Assembly (NCBI GenBank): GCA_947497755.1
Contig: CANMHT010000003.1
Span: 305,442 to 369,441, forward strand
Direction of reading: 5' to 3'
Source of the DNA: an uncultured Polaribacter sp.
GTDB lineage: Bacteria; Bacteroidota; Bacteroidia; Flavobacteriales; Flavobacteriaceae
Length of the DNA: 64,000 nucleotides
Below, in pieces: positions 1 through 9,055 of this stretch. The position numbers were made by a program, and so were the translations under genes. Position 1 is the first letter of the stretch, and each line of letters starts with the position of its first letter. The notes beneath the pieces are model-generated. The model did not search any database. It was not told where the DNA came from and saw nothing but the letters and a program-made list of their open reading frames with translations.

Positions 1-2685
1 CAACACTTTAAAAATATTTCTATAAAAGAAGGTTTACCACAATCTGATGTTTTAGATGTAGCACAGGATGAGATTGGTTATTTGTGGTTTGCTACTCAAG
101 GTGGTGGTATAGCCAAATATGATGGTAAAACTTTCGAAAACTACAATCAGTCTAATGGGCTGTTATCTAATTTTGTGAATGCCTTGTCTATTCATAAACA
201 TAAATTATATGTAGGTACACACAAAGGATTGTCTATTTTTTACAAAGGAAAATTCACAAATTATCCTTCACCTAAAGTCAATGCAATTACACAGCTAAAT
301 AATGAAACTTATTTAGCTACCAAAGAAGGAATTTATGTTTTTAGAAAAGATTACATACTTCCTTTAAAACTGAATTTAAAAATTGATTTATCAGAAATAA
401 AATCTATTCGCTACACAGATTCTTTTTATTGGATAGAAACGCCATCTGATATTTGGAAAACCAAAACATTACACAACCCTAAAGCGATAACAAAAGCTAC
501 AAAAAAAGAAAAAATCTTATGGTTAAATAAGCAACAAAAGACAATACAACATTATCAAAAGTTGCCTAGATTTAAAACAGTCAGTATAGTAAAAATATTC
601 AGAGATAAACAAAACACATTATGGATTCTAACTCGTGGACAAGGTGTTTTTCAATCGATTGTAAATAATTTCCAACATTTTGATCGTATCAATTCACAAA
701 GAATTCGACAAATTACTGCCGTGCATACTTCTAGTGATACAGTTTGGTTTTCTGACGGATTTTCACTCTTTAAAAATGACAGTATGGGTATTAAATCCAT
801 TCCCATACAGCAACATCAATTTAAAACTACCAGTATTACTACTGATGCATTTCATAATTTATGGGTTGGTTCTAAAAATAAAGGTATTTACATTTTTAGA
901 AAAAAAACGGATAGTTTACAGTTAGAAACTTATCAAATTGAACGTTTACATACGCAAAATGGTTTGCCTAATAATCAAATTCAAAAAATACAGATTCTAA
1001 ATGATACTATTTGGATCACTACAAAAAACAAAGGAATTATTAAGTTAGATTATGATTTTAACAATGGTGTTGTTAAAAAGATTCGAACTTTTAATCAAAG
1101 TAACGGATTAAAAGATTTACAGATTACAACGACTCTTATACATAAAGGGAATGTTTGGTACGCTACTAAAAATGGCGCAATTGGCTATATTAAAGACAAT
1201 ACCATAAGGCATTTTTCTCGTGTTTTAAAACAGCAAACTTCTATTAGTTCTTTAGCTTTTTATAAAAATCATTTGCTCATAGGAACTTTAGGCAATGGCA
1301 TTTGGATGGCTAAACAAGCAGAAATAAATCAGTTAAAACCTTTGTCTTCTTCTCTTTTAAACTCTTTAAATGTGTATCAAATGTTAGTAGATAGTCAACA
1401 TAAAATTTGGATGGGTACAGAAAAAGGATTGGATCAAATAGTCTTAAAAAATAATCGGGTTTTTGATGTTAAGCATTTTAATGCTAATGATGGTTTTTGG
1501 GGTATAGAAACTAGTTTAAATACTGCTATAGAAACAACTAATGGCAACCTATGGTTTGGAACCAAAAACGGAATCACAAAATACACTCCAACAAATAGCA
1601 TTGCAAAAAAATACAAACCTATTATTTCTTTTGAAAAAATACTGGTTGAAAACCAGTATCTAGACAGTATTTCTAATCCGATTATTGCTAAGATATTACA
1701 ATTAAAACCTCTTCAAAACAGTCTCTCTTTTCGTTATAAAACAGTAGATTTAAGTCATCCAGATAGGATTTTATATCAATGGAAATTAAATGATAACACT
1801 AGTAATTGGACTACTCAAAACAACATCAATTTTGCCAATTTACAAGCTGGTAATTATGTGTTTAGTGTGGTTTCTAAAAATGCATTTAATGAAATTAGCA
1901 AGCCTCAAATTTTCAACTTTTTTATTGACAAACCTATTTACAAAAAAACTTGGTTTATTGTTAGTTGTATCATTGCTACATTCTTAGTATTATTATTGAT
2001 TGTAGTAAACTATATACAGCAAAAAAATAAAGAAAAAGTACAAAAGTTACGTTTAGAAAATCACCTAATAAATTTAGAGCAAAAAGCACTTCAGTTACAA
2101 ATGAATCCTCATTTTATCTTTAATGTTTTAAACGGAATTAAAGCCTTGGGGTATAAAGAAGATAAAACAGAACTAAACCAAACCATTAGTCAATTTGCTA
2201 CTCTATTACGGGCTATTTTACACAATTCTAGAGAAGAAAATATTAGCTTATCAGAAGAAATAAAAACTTTACAAAATTATGTTGCTTTAGAACAAAAAAT
2301 GACTTCAAATCCATTTGATTTTAAAGTAGAAATAGCTATAAATACTATTGATATTGAAGAAATATTGATTCCACCTATGCTTTTACAACCTTTTATTGAG
2401 AATAGTATTAAACATGGATTTAAAGGTATTTCTAAAACTGGAAACATAATACTTTACTTTACTATAAAAAATCACCAATTATATTGCTCAGTTACCGATA
2501 ATGGTGTGGGTTACAAACATTCTCAAAAAACTAGTACACATAAATCTGTTGCTCTCCAAGTAACTAAAGAACGTATCAAAAATTTGTCTAAATATAGTAG
2601 CATAGAAATTGCCGAAATAAAAAAAGATGCAGAAATTATTGGGACAAAAGTAGAAATTAAGATACCTTTAGTAACTGATTACTAA
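1..2685 (+). CDS. Propeller-type sensor histidine kinase, 5' end outside window
   Basis: Membrane sensor kinase of the LytS-like His_kinase class, the input half of a two-component system. The frame is open to base 1, so the true start and signal peptide lie outside the window; 894 codons are visible. The first ~1600 bases encode repeated two-component-regulator propeller blades (recurring WFATxGGI/WxGT patterns). A Y_Y_Y-like sandwich domain (about 1680-1930) and one membrane segment (about 1945-2010) follow. The cytoplasmic part has QMNPHFIFN, with the phosphoacceptor His codon at 2110-2112, an N box (FIENSIKHGF) and a G box (DNGVGY). It is the first gene seen in an operon with the phosphoesterase 6 bases downstream and the LytTR regulator after it. 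Ligand unknown; the periplasmic propeller is the presumed sensor. Confidence 0.9.
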   Translation, partial: QHFKNISIKEGLPQSDVLDVAQDEIGYLWFATQGGGIAKYDGKTFENYNQSNGLLSNFVNALSIHKHKLYVGTHKGLSIFYKGKFTNYPSPKVNAITQLNNETYLATKEGIYVFRKDYILPLKLNLKIDLSEIKSIRYTDSFYWIETPSDIWKTKTLHNPKAITKATKKEKILWLNKQQKTIQHYQKLPRFKTVSIVKIFRDKQNTLWILTRGQGVFQSIVNNFQHFDRINSQRIRQITAVHTSSDTVWFSDGFSLFKNDSMGIKSIPIQQHQFKTTSITTDAFHNLWVGSKNKGIYIFRKKTDSLQLETYQIERLHTQNGLPNNQIQKIQILNDTIWITTKNKGIIKLDYDFNNGVVKKIRTFNQSNGLKDLQITTTLIHKGNVWYATKNGAIGYIKDNTIRHFSRVLKQQTSISSLAFYKNHLLIGTLGNGIWMAKQAEINQLKPLSSSLLNSLNVYQMLVDSQHKIWMGTEKGLDQIVLKNNRVFDVKHFNANDGFWGIETSLNTAIETTNGNLWFGTKNGITKYTPTNSIAKKYKPIISFEKILVENQYLDSISNPIIAKILQLKPLQNSLSFRYKTVDLSHPDRILYQWKLNDNTSNWTTQNNINFANLQAGNYVFSVVSKNAFNEISKPQIFNFFIDKPIYKKTWFIVSCIIATFLVLLLIVVNYIQQKNKEKVQKLRLENHLINLEQKALQLQMNPHFIFNVLNGIKALGYKEDKTELNQTISQFATLLRAILHNSREENISLSEEIKTLQNYVALEQKMTSNPFDFKVEIAINTIDIEEILIPPMLLQPFIENSIKHGFKGISKTGNIILYFTIKNHQLYCSVTDNGVGYKHSQKTSTHKSVALQVTKERIKNLSKYSSIEIAEIKKDAEIIGTKVEIKIPLVTDY

Positions 2686-2691
2686 ATTATT

Positions 2692-3528
2692 ATGAATAGA
2701 AGAAAGTTTATTAAAAGCTCCATCATTGGAGCTATCGGCACCAGTATACTTGGAAGTTTTTACTCCTGGCAAGTTGAACCCTTTTGGTTAGAATTTGTGA
2801 CATTAAAAATGGATATTAAAAATTTACCAAGTGATTTGAAGGGAAAAACACTAATGCAAATTAGTGATGTACATGTTGGAAACAACTTCGATTATCAATA
2901 CATTATTGATTCATTTAAAAAAGCGCAAAAATTTAATCCAGATTTTGTGGTGTATACGGGTGATTATGTTTCGTATGAAAATGAAGAACAATATGCCCAA
3001 CTAAAACAGGTTTTTAAACATGCAGTTACTGGCACTTATGGCACTATAGGTGTATTAGGAAATCATGATTATGGAATCAATTCTGTACAACAAGATGTTG
3101 CAGATGAAATTACCTCCATACTTGAAAGTTCTGGAATAACAATTTTAGGCAATGAGCAAAAGAGTTTTCATGGATTGAATATTATCGGAATTGATGATTA
3201 TTGGAGTTTAAATTTTGAACCCAAAAAAGTAATGCGACATATAGATCATCAAAAAGCCAATTTGGTTTTATGTCACAATCCCGATGTTTGCGATTTAAAT
3301 GTTTGGAATAACTATAAGGGGTGGATTTTATCTGGTCATACTCATGGTGGTCAAGTAAAATCTCCTTTTCTTAACCCACCAATTTTACCAGTAAAAAATA
3401 AAAAATATTCTTCTGGAAAAATTGATTTAAACGATGGAAGAACTTTGTATATTAACCGAGCTTTAGGACATTTGTGGCAACTTAGATTTAATGTAAGACC
3501 AGAAATTACAATTTTTGAATTAGAATAA
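2692..3528 (+). CDS. Metallophosphoesterase, calcineurin-like (YaeI-type), Tat signal
   Basis: Exported or membrane-anchored calcineurin-fold phosphoesterase of 278 residues. The N-terminus NRRKFIK followed by a hydrophobic stretch is a twin-arginine signal. Metal-binding motifs appear in family order: DVH at residues 59-61, GD at 90-91, GNHD at 123-126 and GHTHGG at 215-220. Family members such as E. coli YaeI act on phosphoesters including UDP-sugar lipids; the substrate here cannot be read from sequence. It lies between a sensor kinase (6-base gap) and its response regulator (4-base gap), so the three are very likely co-transcribed, an unusual place for an enzyme. Confidence 0.88.
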   Translation: MNRRKFIKSSIIGAIGTSILGSFYSWQVEPFWLEFVTLKMDIKNLPSDLKGKTLMQISDVHVGNNFDYQYIIDSFKKAQKFNPDFVVYTGDYVSYENEEQYAQLKQVFKHAVTGTYGTIGVLGNHDYGINSVQQDVADEITSILESSGITILGNEQKSFHGLNIIGIDDYWSLNFEPKKVMRHIDHQKANLVLCHNPDVCDLNVWNNYKGWILSGHTHGGQVKSPFLNPPILPVKNKKYSSGKIDLNDGRTLYINRALGHLWQLRFNVRPEITIFELE

Positions 3529-3532
3529 CTGA

Positions 3533-4282
3533 ATGAAAATACAAACTGCAATTTTAGTAGATGATATGCCTCAGGCATTAGAAATGTTACATACAGACAT
3601 CACTAATAAATATCCAAATATTGAAATCATAGGAACTGCTAAAAGTGTAGTTGAAGCAGCAAAGTTATTACGAAAACGCCAACCAGACATTCTTTTTTTA
3701 GACATTATGTTGGGTGATGGTACTGGTTTTGATGTCTTAGAAATCATTCCAGATTTACCATCAAAAATCATTTTTGTTACTGCTAGCGATGCGTATGCTA
3801 TTAAAGCATTTAAGTTTGCTGCTATCGATTATGTATTAAAACCTTATTCTGATAATGACCTTGAAGCTGCAATTAGCAAAGCGCTACATCATGTAAAACC
3901 AGAAAAAAAACAATTACATGTATTGCAAGAAACCATAACCAATCCTGCTGCTATTCCTCAAAAAATTTCTTTACACACCTTAGATAAAATTGTAGTTGTG
4001 CCTTTAGAAGAAATTGTTAGATGTAAGTCTGATAACAATTACACCACATTTTATTTTGAAAATAGCAGCAAGTTAATGGTTACTAAAACCTTAAAACACT
4101 TTGCAGATTTGTTAAAAGGAAGTCATTTTATTAGAGTACACCAAAGTCATTTAGTGAACACTAAGTACATTAAAGAATTTATTAAATCAGATGGTGGTTA
4201 TCTCGTATTAAAAGACAAAAGTACCGTGCCTGTTTCTGTTAGAAAAAGAACAGAAGTAATTGAGGCTCTAAATAACATATAA
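3533..4282 (+). CDS. LytTR-family response regulator
   Basis: Cytoplasmic two-component response regulator of 249 residues. The N-terminal receiver domain (about 1-120) has the acidic pair D10-D11 and the phosphoacceptor D57 in LFLDIMLGDG. The C-terminal LytTR DNA-binding domain (about 145-245) is recognised by FIRVHQSHLVN and the final SVRKR segment. It follows the phosphoesterase by 4 bases and closes the operon begun by the propeller kinase, its probable phosphodonor. LytTR regulators bind short direct repeats in promoters; the targets are unknown. The next gene converges only 10 bases away, with no obvious terminator in between. Confidence 0.92.
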   Translation: MKIQTAILVDDMPQALEMLHTDITNKYPNIEIIGTAKSVVEAAKLLRKRQPDILFLDIMLGDGTGFDVLEIIPDLPSKIIFVTASDAYAIKAFKFAAIDYVLKPYSDNDLEAAISKALHHVKPEKKQLHVLQETITNPAAIPQKISLHTLDKIVVVPLEEIVRCKSDNNYTTFYFENSSKLMVTKTLKHFADLLKGSHFIRVHQSHLVNTKYIKEFIKSDGGYLVLKDKSTVPVSVRKRTEVIEALNNI

Positions 4283-4292
4283 GGCTTTATTC

Positions 4293-5366
4293 TTAAAAAT
4301 TAACTCCCAATTTAAATTGAATACCATAATTGCTTTTATAAACTTTTGAGGTTTTAAATTTTTGATAAATACCGATACCAGCTACAAAACCATATTCTTT
4401 CCATGGAATAAATAGTATTCCTTGTTTTGCTCCAATACCAATTACAAAATTGTGTGTTTTATTAGCTCCTGTCTTCTTTAAAACTTCTACGCCTAAAGGT
4501 ATAGAAACTCCTAAATCTATATAAATATTAGGATCTATTTTTAGCAAACCATTAAACCCTGCATCAAAATCAAAACTCTTTACAGTATCATAGCCCATTT
4601 TTTTTACAATATTAGTTTTTGCAACAGAATGCCCGTAACCAATAGTAAATGGAATGATAAAATCTTTATCGCTATCAACAAAACCTGTATAGCTTACCTC
4701 CCAACCTTTATAATATTTATCAACTGTTTTTTGGTATGTCAATAAATTGATCCATCGATCCAATGGTGCAATTGTTTTTGACAGTGATTTGCTCTTCTTA
4801 AAGTGCAATTTGTTATTAGTTATTATTTTTGATTGTTGTTGAGAAGTATTCTTTTGATTATTTATAAAACCTAACAAACAATACTCTAAAGCTGCTCTTA
4901 TTCTCTTTTCATGAGTTTTTGATATTTTATTAGTGTCTGAAGATGAAAATATGTCATCTTCTTTATGAGTAATTCGATATATCTCTTTTTCTTCTTGCTG
5001 AATTGTCTCATAAAAAATAAGCTCAATATAAACTCTAGCTGTTGTCTGATTGATACTAGATTGTTTTTGCTGAATCTCTAAACTTTTTATTTCAATAATA
5101 ATTGGCTTTTTTTCTTTACTACTTTTTAGTGTTTCATTCATAAATGCTAATACAGCATTAGATGCTCCATTTTTAAGTTTGTACTTTATAGAAGTATCTT
5201 CTTTCGTAATTCCCAGATATTTTTCTAATCGATTATCCAGTACATTACTAATAAAAAATGATTGTGTTTCAATTGGGATTGGTTGTGTTTTCAATTCAAT
5301 TTCTACTTGCGATACTCCAATTGTGCTAGTTAAAAGCAGTATTAGTACTGCTATATTTTTTTTCAT
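4293..5366 (-). CDS. Exported protein of unknown function, possible outer-membrane barrel
   Basis: I do not recognise this 357-residue protein. It begins with a clear signal peptide (MKKNIAVLILLLTSTIGVSQ). The middle (about residues 25-180) is charged and mixed alpha/beta. The last ~150 residues alternate hydrophobic and polar residues and end in ...KLGVNF, a terminal aromatic residue typical of outer-membrane beta strands. Its start overlaps the stop of the upstream gene by ATGA (5363-5366), so translation of the two is probably coupled. It could be a small barrel or a surface protein; no catalytic motif is visible. Confidence 0.7.
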   Translation of the reverse strand: MKKNIAVLILLLTSTIGVSQVEIELKTQPIPIETQSFFISNVLDNRLEKYLGITKEDTSIKYKLKNGASNAVLAFMNETLKSSKEKKPIIIEIKSLEIQQKQSSINQTTARVYIELIFYETIQQEEKEIYRITHKEDDIFSSSDTNKISKTHEKRIRAALEYCLLGFINNQKNTSQQQSKIITNNKLHFKKSKSLSKTIAPLDRWINLLTYQKTVDKYYKGWEVSYTGFVDSDKDFIIPFTIGYGHSVAKTNIVKKMGYDTVKSFDFDAGFNGLLKIDPNIYIDLGVSIPLGVEVLKKTGANKTHNFVIGIGAKQGILFIPWKEYGFVAGIGIYQKFKTSKVYKSNYGIQFKLGVNF

Positions 5367-5764
5367 TTGGATGCTTTAATTTTCTTATAATGAACCTCAA
5401 CTTCTCTAAGTTCCTTAATATCAAATATCAACACCAATTTCTCTTGTGTTAAAGAAGTTATTGTTGCTTTTAGTTTGTTATTATATGCATCTATCAATTC
5501 TACATAACTTCCATTAATGTTTAGCATAAATGTTCCTTGTTCCTCCTTACCTTCTGTTTTTGAAACAAAGCTCATATCACTTTTAAAACTTATAAAATCA
5601 TGTTTTTCCTTTTTCGTTGGAGGGTACTTTTTTCCTTTTATCACATAGGTATTCAGCTTCCAAGTATTCAATAATTGTTCTTTCTTAATACTTTGCCCAT
5701 ATGTACTACTTGCTACAATTATAAAGAAAGAAGCAAGTATGATATTTTTTAAATTTAGTTTCAT
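5363..5764 (-). CDS. Small exported lipocalin-like protein
   Basis: A 133-residue exported protein with a signal peptide (hydrophobic to about residue 23, ending STYGQ). The mature part starts LLNTWKLN and runs as short beta strands (FISFKSDMSF, GTFMLNI, KLVLIFDI). This matches the layout of small Bacteroidota lipocalin-like proteins, in which a W near the start of strand A is the main conserved feature. No lipobox cysteine is present. It is coupled by an ATGA overlap to the exported protein downstream. Function unknown. Confidence 0.65.
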   Translation of the reverse strand: MKLNLKNIILASFFIIVASSTYGQSIKKEQLLNTWKLNTYVIKGKKYPPTKKEKHDFISFKSDMSFVSKTEGKEEQGTFMLNINGSYVELIDAYNNKLKATITSLTQEKLVLIFDIKELREVEVHYKKIKASK

Positions 5765-5790
5765 TTTTTAATGTTTTTTGATTTTTAATT

Positions 5791-6867
5791 TTATCTTGTT
5801 ATCGATCTCATCAATAATGACAATGGCCCTCTTTTAAACTTCTTCCTCCATAAAACAGAAAACCCCATTAACAGCAAACAAAATATACCAGCATATAGAA
5901 ATGCTTGGGAAACGCTTAAACTATTTTCTCCAAAAAAGAGATAAGCACTAAGAATTCCAACAATAATGTGAGCTATATAATGTGTAAATGCTAATTGACC
6001 AGTCGTTGCTAAAACTTGTAAGTACTTATTCTCTTTTGCTCTTTCTGAAGCGGCAATACAAATAGTAATTGCAACAAAAGACCAACTAATACCAGAAATC
6101 ATAAATAATGGTAATGGAGGCATTGGTTGTGTTCCAAAAATTGCCGTTGCATCTTCTACTGAAAATTCTAAAAAAGATACTGCAGATTTAATCAATTGCA
6201 TTGATAGTAATTGAGTTGAAACAAATACGATTAAGGATATCCAAAAAATAGTTTTTCTTTTTTTAGCTGAGCTCAAATCTTGTCTTCCCATCCAAATACC
6301 TGCAATTACAAAAGAAACCCAAGGAAGTAAAGGATGAAAACCATTAAATAAAAGGTTTCTAAAAAAACCACTTACAGTCCAAAAACCAATATATTCATTA
6401 AGTTTCCAGTTCCATCCAGTTTCATAATCTACAAACATCATTAGCAATGGGAAAGCCCCAATTATTAAGATTATTGATGTCCATAAAATCTTATTATTAA
6501 ACCTTATAAATAAAGCAGCTATTAAAAGATAGAACCCATAATAATGTAAAATATCTGCTGGCCATAAAGGCAAGAAAATCATTCCGACTACAAATAAAAA
6601 AAGTGCTCTTTTTAAGAGTATTTTTCGTTTTAACTTCAATCCTTCTTTGTCATTATTTAATAGATTTTTTTTAATCATTAATGAGATTCCAGCGCCTGCT
6701 AAAATCACAAAAAGCACAGCTCCTTTTCCTTGTAATAATTCTAAAAAACTTGCTAACAAACTCCTTTCAGTAGTAGTACTTAATACGAGATTAAAGTTTA
6801 CAACAACCATTATAAATACTGCTAAAGCTCGAGCAATATCATATCCTATTATTCTATTATTTTGCAT
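5791..6867 (-). CDS. DUF418-family integral membrane protein
   Basis: Polytopic membrane protein of 358 residues with about ten hydrophobic segments. The start RIIGYDIARALAVFIMVVVN matches the YeiB/heparan-acetyltransferase-like superfamily opening (D-x-x-R-A/G). The end, W-R-K-K-F-K-R-G-P-L followed by R-S-I-T, matches the DUF418 C-terminal signature. Relatives are predicted membrane acyl-transfer or transport proteins; no substrate is established. It lies 26 bases upstream of the lipocalin-like gene on the same strand and may head that short operon. Confidence 0.78.
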   Translation of the reverse strand: MQNNRIIGYDIARALAVFIMVVVNFNLVLSTTTERSLLASFLELLQGKGAVLFVILAGAGISLMIKKNLLNNDKEGLKLKRKILLKRALFLFVVGMIFLPLWPADILHYYGFYLLIAALFIRFNNKILWTSIILIIGAFPLLMMFVDYETGWNWKLNEYIGFWTVSGFFRNLLFNGFHPLLPWVSFVIAGIWMGRQDLSSAKKRKTIFWISLIVFVSTQLLSMQLIKSAVSFLEFSVEDATAIFGTQPMPPLPLFMISGISWSFVAITICIAASERAKENKYLQVLATTGQLAFTHYIAHIIVGILSAYLFFGENSLSVSQAFLYAGIFCLLLMGFSVLWRKKFKRGPLSLLMRSITR

Positions 6868-6913
6868 TTTCTCTTATTTAAGGTTAGTAACTGTGCTCTT
6901 ATTTTTTTGATTA

Positions 6914-7474
6914 TTAAAAATAGAATGATAATGCAGCCTGAATACCTCTATTCTTAACCTTACCTGTTACTTTAGTAATGTCTCGTAACCCTAAAAAATA
7001 ACGTGCTCCAAATTCTATAGTATCACTAAACTTAACTCCCATACCTAAAGAAGCTCCGTAATCTATTTTTCGATATTGAGATCGGCTTAAATTTCCTCCT
7101 TTTTTACTCATTAAGTATCCTGTATATGGACCAACTTCTAAACTAAATCTATCTATTGGATAAAACTTAACAATAACTGGCATTGCATTTAAATAGTTTA
7201 ACTTCGTTTTACCAGTCCCATTGTTACCTTTTATTCCTTGATTGGAAAAGAATGCTTCTGATCGAATCGCTAGTTTTTCTGATAACTGGTATTCTGAAAA
7301 AACTCCAGCTAGTACTCCTATTTTACTTTTTCCATTGCTATTGGTTAGTTTAGAAAAATTAGCTCCTGCTTTGATACCAAATCTAAAATCTGAATCTGTT
7401 TGGGCATTGCTTGTAAATACTCCTGCTAAGATGGCTACAGGAATTAAAATTGTTTGAAATGTTGCTTTTAACAT
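6914..7474 (-). CDS. PorT-family outer-membrane beta-barrel protein
   Basis: Outer-membrane barrel of about 186 residues. I place the start at 7474 (MLKATFQTILIPVAILAG...), because it begins a normal signal peptide cleaved after SNAQ; a longer in-frame extension to 7531 would bury it. The mature protein opens with FRFGIKAGANFSKL, the hallmark of PorT/OmpW-like small barrels in Bacteroidota. It then shows alternating strands (SEAFFSNQGIKG, LNYLNAMPVIVKFYP, LEVGPYTGYLMSKK) and ends in LSFYF, an aromatic end typical of barrel assembly signals. Members are mostly of unknown function. Confidence 0.85.
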   Translation of the reverse strand: MLKATFQTILIPVAILAGVFTSNAQTDSDFRFGIKAGANFSKLTNSNGKSKIGVLAGVFSEYQLSEKLAIRSEAFFSNQGIKGNNGTGKTKLNYLNAMPVIVKFYPIDRFSLEVGPYTGYLMSKKGGNLSRSQYRKIDYGASLGMGVKFSDTIEFGARYFLGLRDITKVTGKVKNRGIQAALSFYF

Positions 7475-7559
7475 AATTGTAAAATTTAAATATTTGTTTG
7501 ATGCAGCAAATGTATTTGTAAGTAGTGCCATTATTGATGTACCCTATAATACCAGACAA

Positions 7560-7594
7560 AAAAAGTGTCTTCTTTTATCGGGAAGACACTTTTT
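7560..7594 (-). terminator. Rho-independent terminator after the AraC-type gene
   Basis: A 12-base perfect inverted repeat (AAAAGTGTCTTC at 7561-7572 and its complement at 7582-7593) with a 9-base loop. On the minus strand it is followed by a run of T. It lies just beyond the stop of the AraC-type gene and upstream of the PorT-like gene, so it separates two minus-strand units. Confidence 0.85.
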
Positions 7595-7616
7595 AAAGCT
7601 TTATTATATTGTTTTG

Positions 7617-8738
7617 TTATGATTCTTTATTTTTATATTGCTTTTTAAAAGCTGTGGGTGTTAGGTTGGTATTTTTCTTAAATGCTGTATAAAAAGCTGC
7701 TTTACTACTAAATCCAACATCTAATGAAATGGTAAAAATTGTATCTGGTTTCTCTTCTAAAAGTTTCTTTTTTGCTTCATGTATTCTAAAACTATTAATA
7801 TAATCTGGAAAACTCATTTTTGCATTCTGATTAATTGCTTGTGATACGTGATGAATAGAACTATTTACTTTTCTTGCTAAAGTGTTTAGCTTTAAATCAT
7901 ACTCTAAAAATAATTGCTCTTCTATAATAGTAGTTCTTATCTGTTCAAAAAGTACTGAAGAATCTGACAAAGATGATTTTGCATATTTTTTAATGGTTGT
8001 GGCAGGCAAATCTTCAAAATTTCCTGTATATGCAAATACAGGGAAATGCATTATAGAAAAAGCAAATACAAAGAAAAACATGGCATAAATTAAAGTTTCA
8101 AACTTTAAATAATAATTGAAGTTATTAATATCAAAACTCCCTAAAAGAGTATTTACAAACACAATTACTTGTAAAAATGCAATAGTAACAATGATTATTT
8201 GTATCCATTTATAATGAATCTTTTGCGACTCTTTTAATTGAATTACGAATGGTTTTTGTTTCAGTTTTTTATATGCGAAAATCGTTAATGTAATATTGAT
8301 TATACTAACAGATACATATTCTATTAAAACCAAAACTCCATAATTAGAAGTTTCTAAAGAAGCTACAAAATCTTTTAAATCATATACTTCATCAAAAGGT
8401 TCAAAAACAAGGATTCTAGCTAATGTATAAAGAGCCACTAAAACAATCCATTTCTTTATATTAAGTTCTGATTTTGTATATAAACAAATAAAATAATAAA
8501 AGAGAATGCCTGTAAAATGATATAAAAAATAACTTAATCCAGAATAGGTTGCACTAATTTGATTATTAATTGTTAAATAATAATCTAACGAAGTTATTAC
8601 ATAAATGAAAAGCAAGCTAACCAGTACATACCTTATTTTTTTACTCTTTCCTAATCCCGATTTATTTGATAGTACAAATATGATTAGAAACACTCCTAAG
8701 GCAGAGCTTATTGCAGGAAAAGCATTTAAAATATTCAT
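7617..8738 (-). CDS. AraC-family regulator with N-terminal membrane domain
   Basis: Transcription regulator of 373 residues anchored in the inner membrane. Residues 1-240 contain about seven hydrophobic helices. The last ~110 residues form an AraC-type double helix-turn-helix (SSIHHVSQAINQN as the first HTH; SLDVGFSSKAAFYTAFKKNTNLTPTAFK as the conserved second HTH). This 7TM-plus-AraC layout is common in Bacteroidota. The signal is unknown. It lies next to the RND efflux operon but is separated from it by 61 bases and its own terminator, so control of that operon is possible but unproven. Confidence 0.88.
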   Translation of the reverse strand: MNILNAFPAISSALGVFLIIFVLSNKSGLGKSKKIRYVLVSLLFIYVITSLDYYLTINNQISATYSGLSYFLYHFTGILFYYFICLYTKSELNIKKWIVLVALYTLARILVFEPFDEVYDLKDFVASLETSNYGVLVLIEYVSVSIINITLTIFAYKKLKQKPFVIQLKESQKIHYKWIQIIIVTIAFLQVIVFVNTLLGSFDINNFNYYLKFETLIYAMFFFVFAFSIMHFPVFAYTGNFEDLPATTIKKYAKSSLSDSSVLFEQIRTTIIEEQLFLEYDLKLNTLARKVNSSIHHVSQAINQNAKMSFPDYINSFRIHEAKKKLLEEKPDTIFTISLDVGFSSKAAFYTAFKKNTNLTPTAFKKQYKNKES

Positions 8739-8799
8739 CCTACGAAATTAAAAAATTGACATTAAAACAATTGTATTTTTTTGTTTTTTAATTGTAAAG

Positions 8800-9054
8800 T
8801 TAGCGCTCTTGTCTTCCAAAATAATGAAAAAAAGAAATCGTATATAAAAAAAGAAGTATAGCTATAAGTACTATAACCCACCAGGGAATTTTTAACTTTT
8901 TTATACTATTTATTAAACTAAAAAACCATAATCCAAAAAAGATATACCAAATCCATTGCTCGTATAATTGCCATAAATTAAAGATTCCTACTCCGACTAA
9001 ATAGACAAATATAATTGCTAAAAATATTGCTATATCTTTTTTAGATATTTCCAC
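8800..9054 (-). CDS. Small membrane protein at the end of the RND efflux operon
   Basis: An 84-residue protein with three hydrophobic segments (about residues 8-24, 31-47 and 54-74) and a short basic C-terminus (GRQER). It starts one base after the stop of the RND pump gene, so it is almost certainly translated from the same message. I do not recognise a family. Position suggests an accessory to the pump; small RND partners such as AcrZ are known elsewhere, but I see no direct likeness. Confidence 0.6.
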   Translation of the reverse strand: MEISKKDIAIFLAIIFVYLVGVGIFNLWQLYEQWIWYIFFGLWFFSLINSIKKLKIPWWVIVLIAILLFLYTISFFHYFGRQER

Positions 9055-9055
9055 T

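Noticed and set aside
82..84. TTG at 82 as the start of the sensor kinase
   Set aside because: The same frame continues open to base 1 with typical propeller-blade sequence (ISIKEGLPQSDVLDVAQDE), so the gene begins outside the window.
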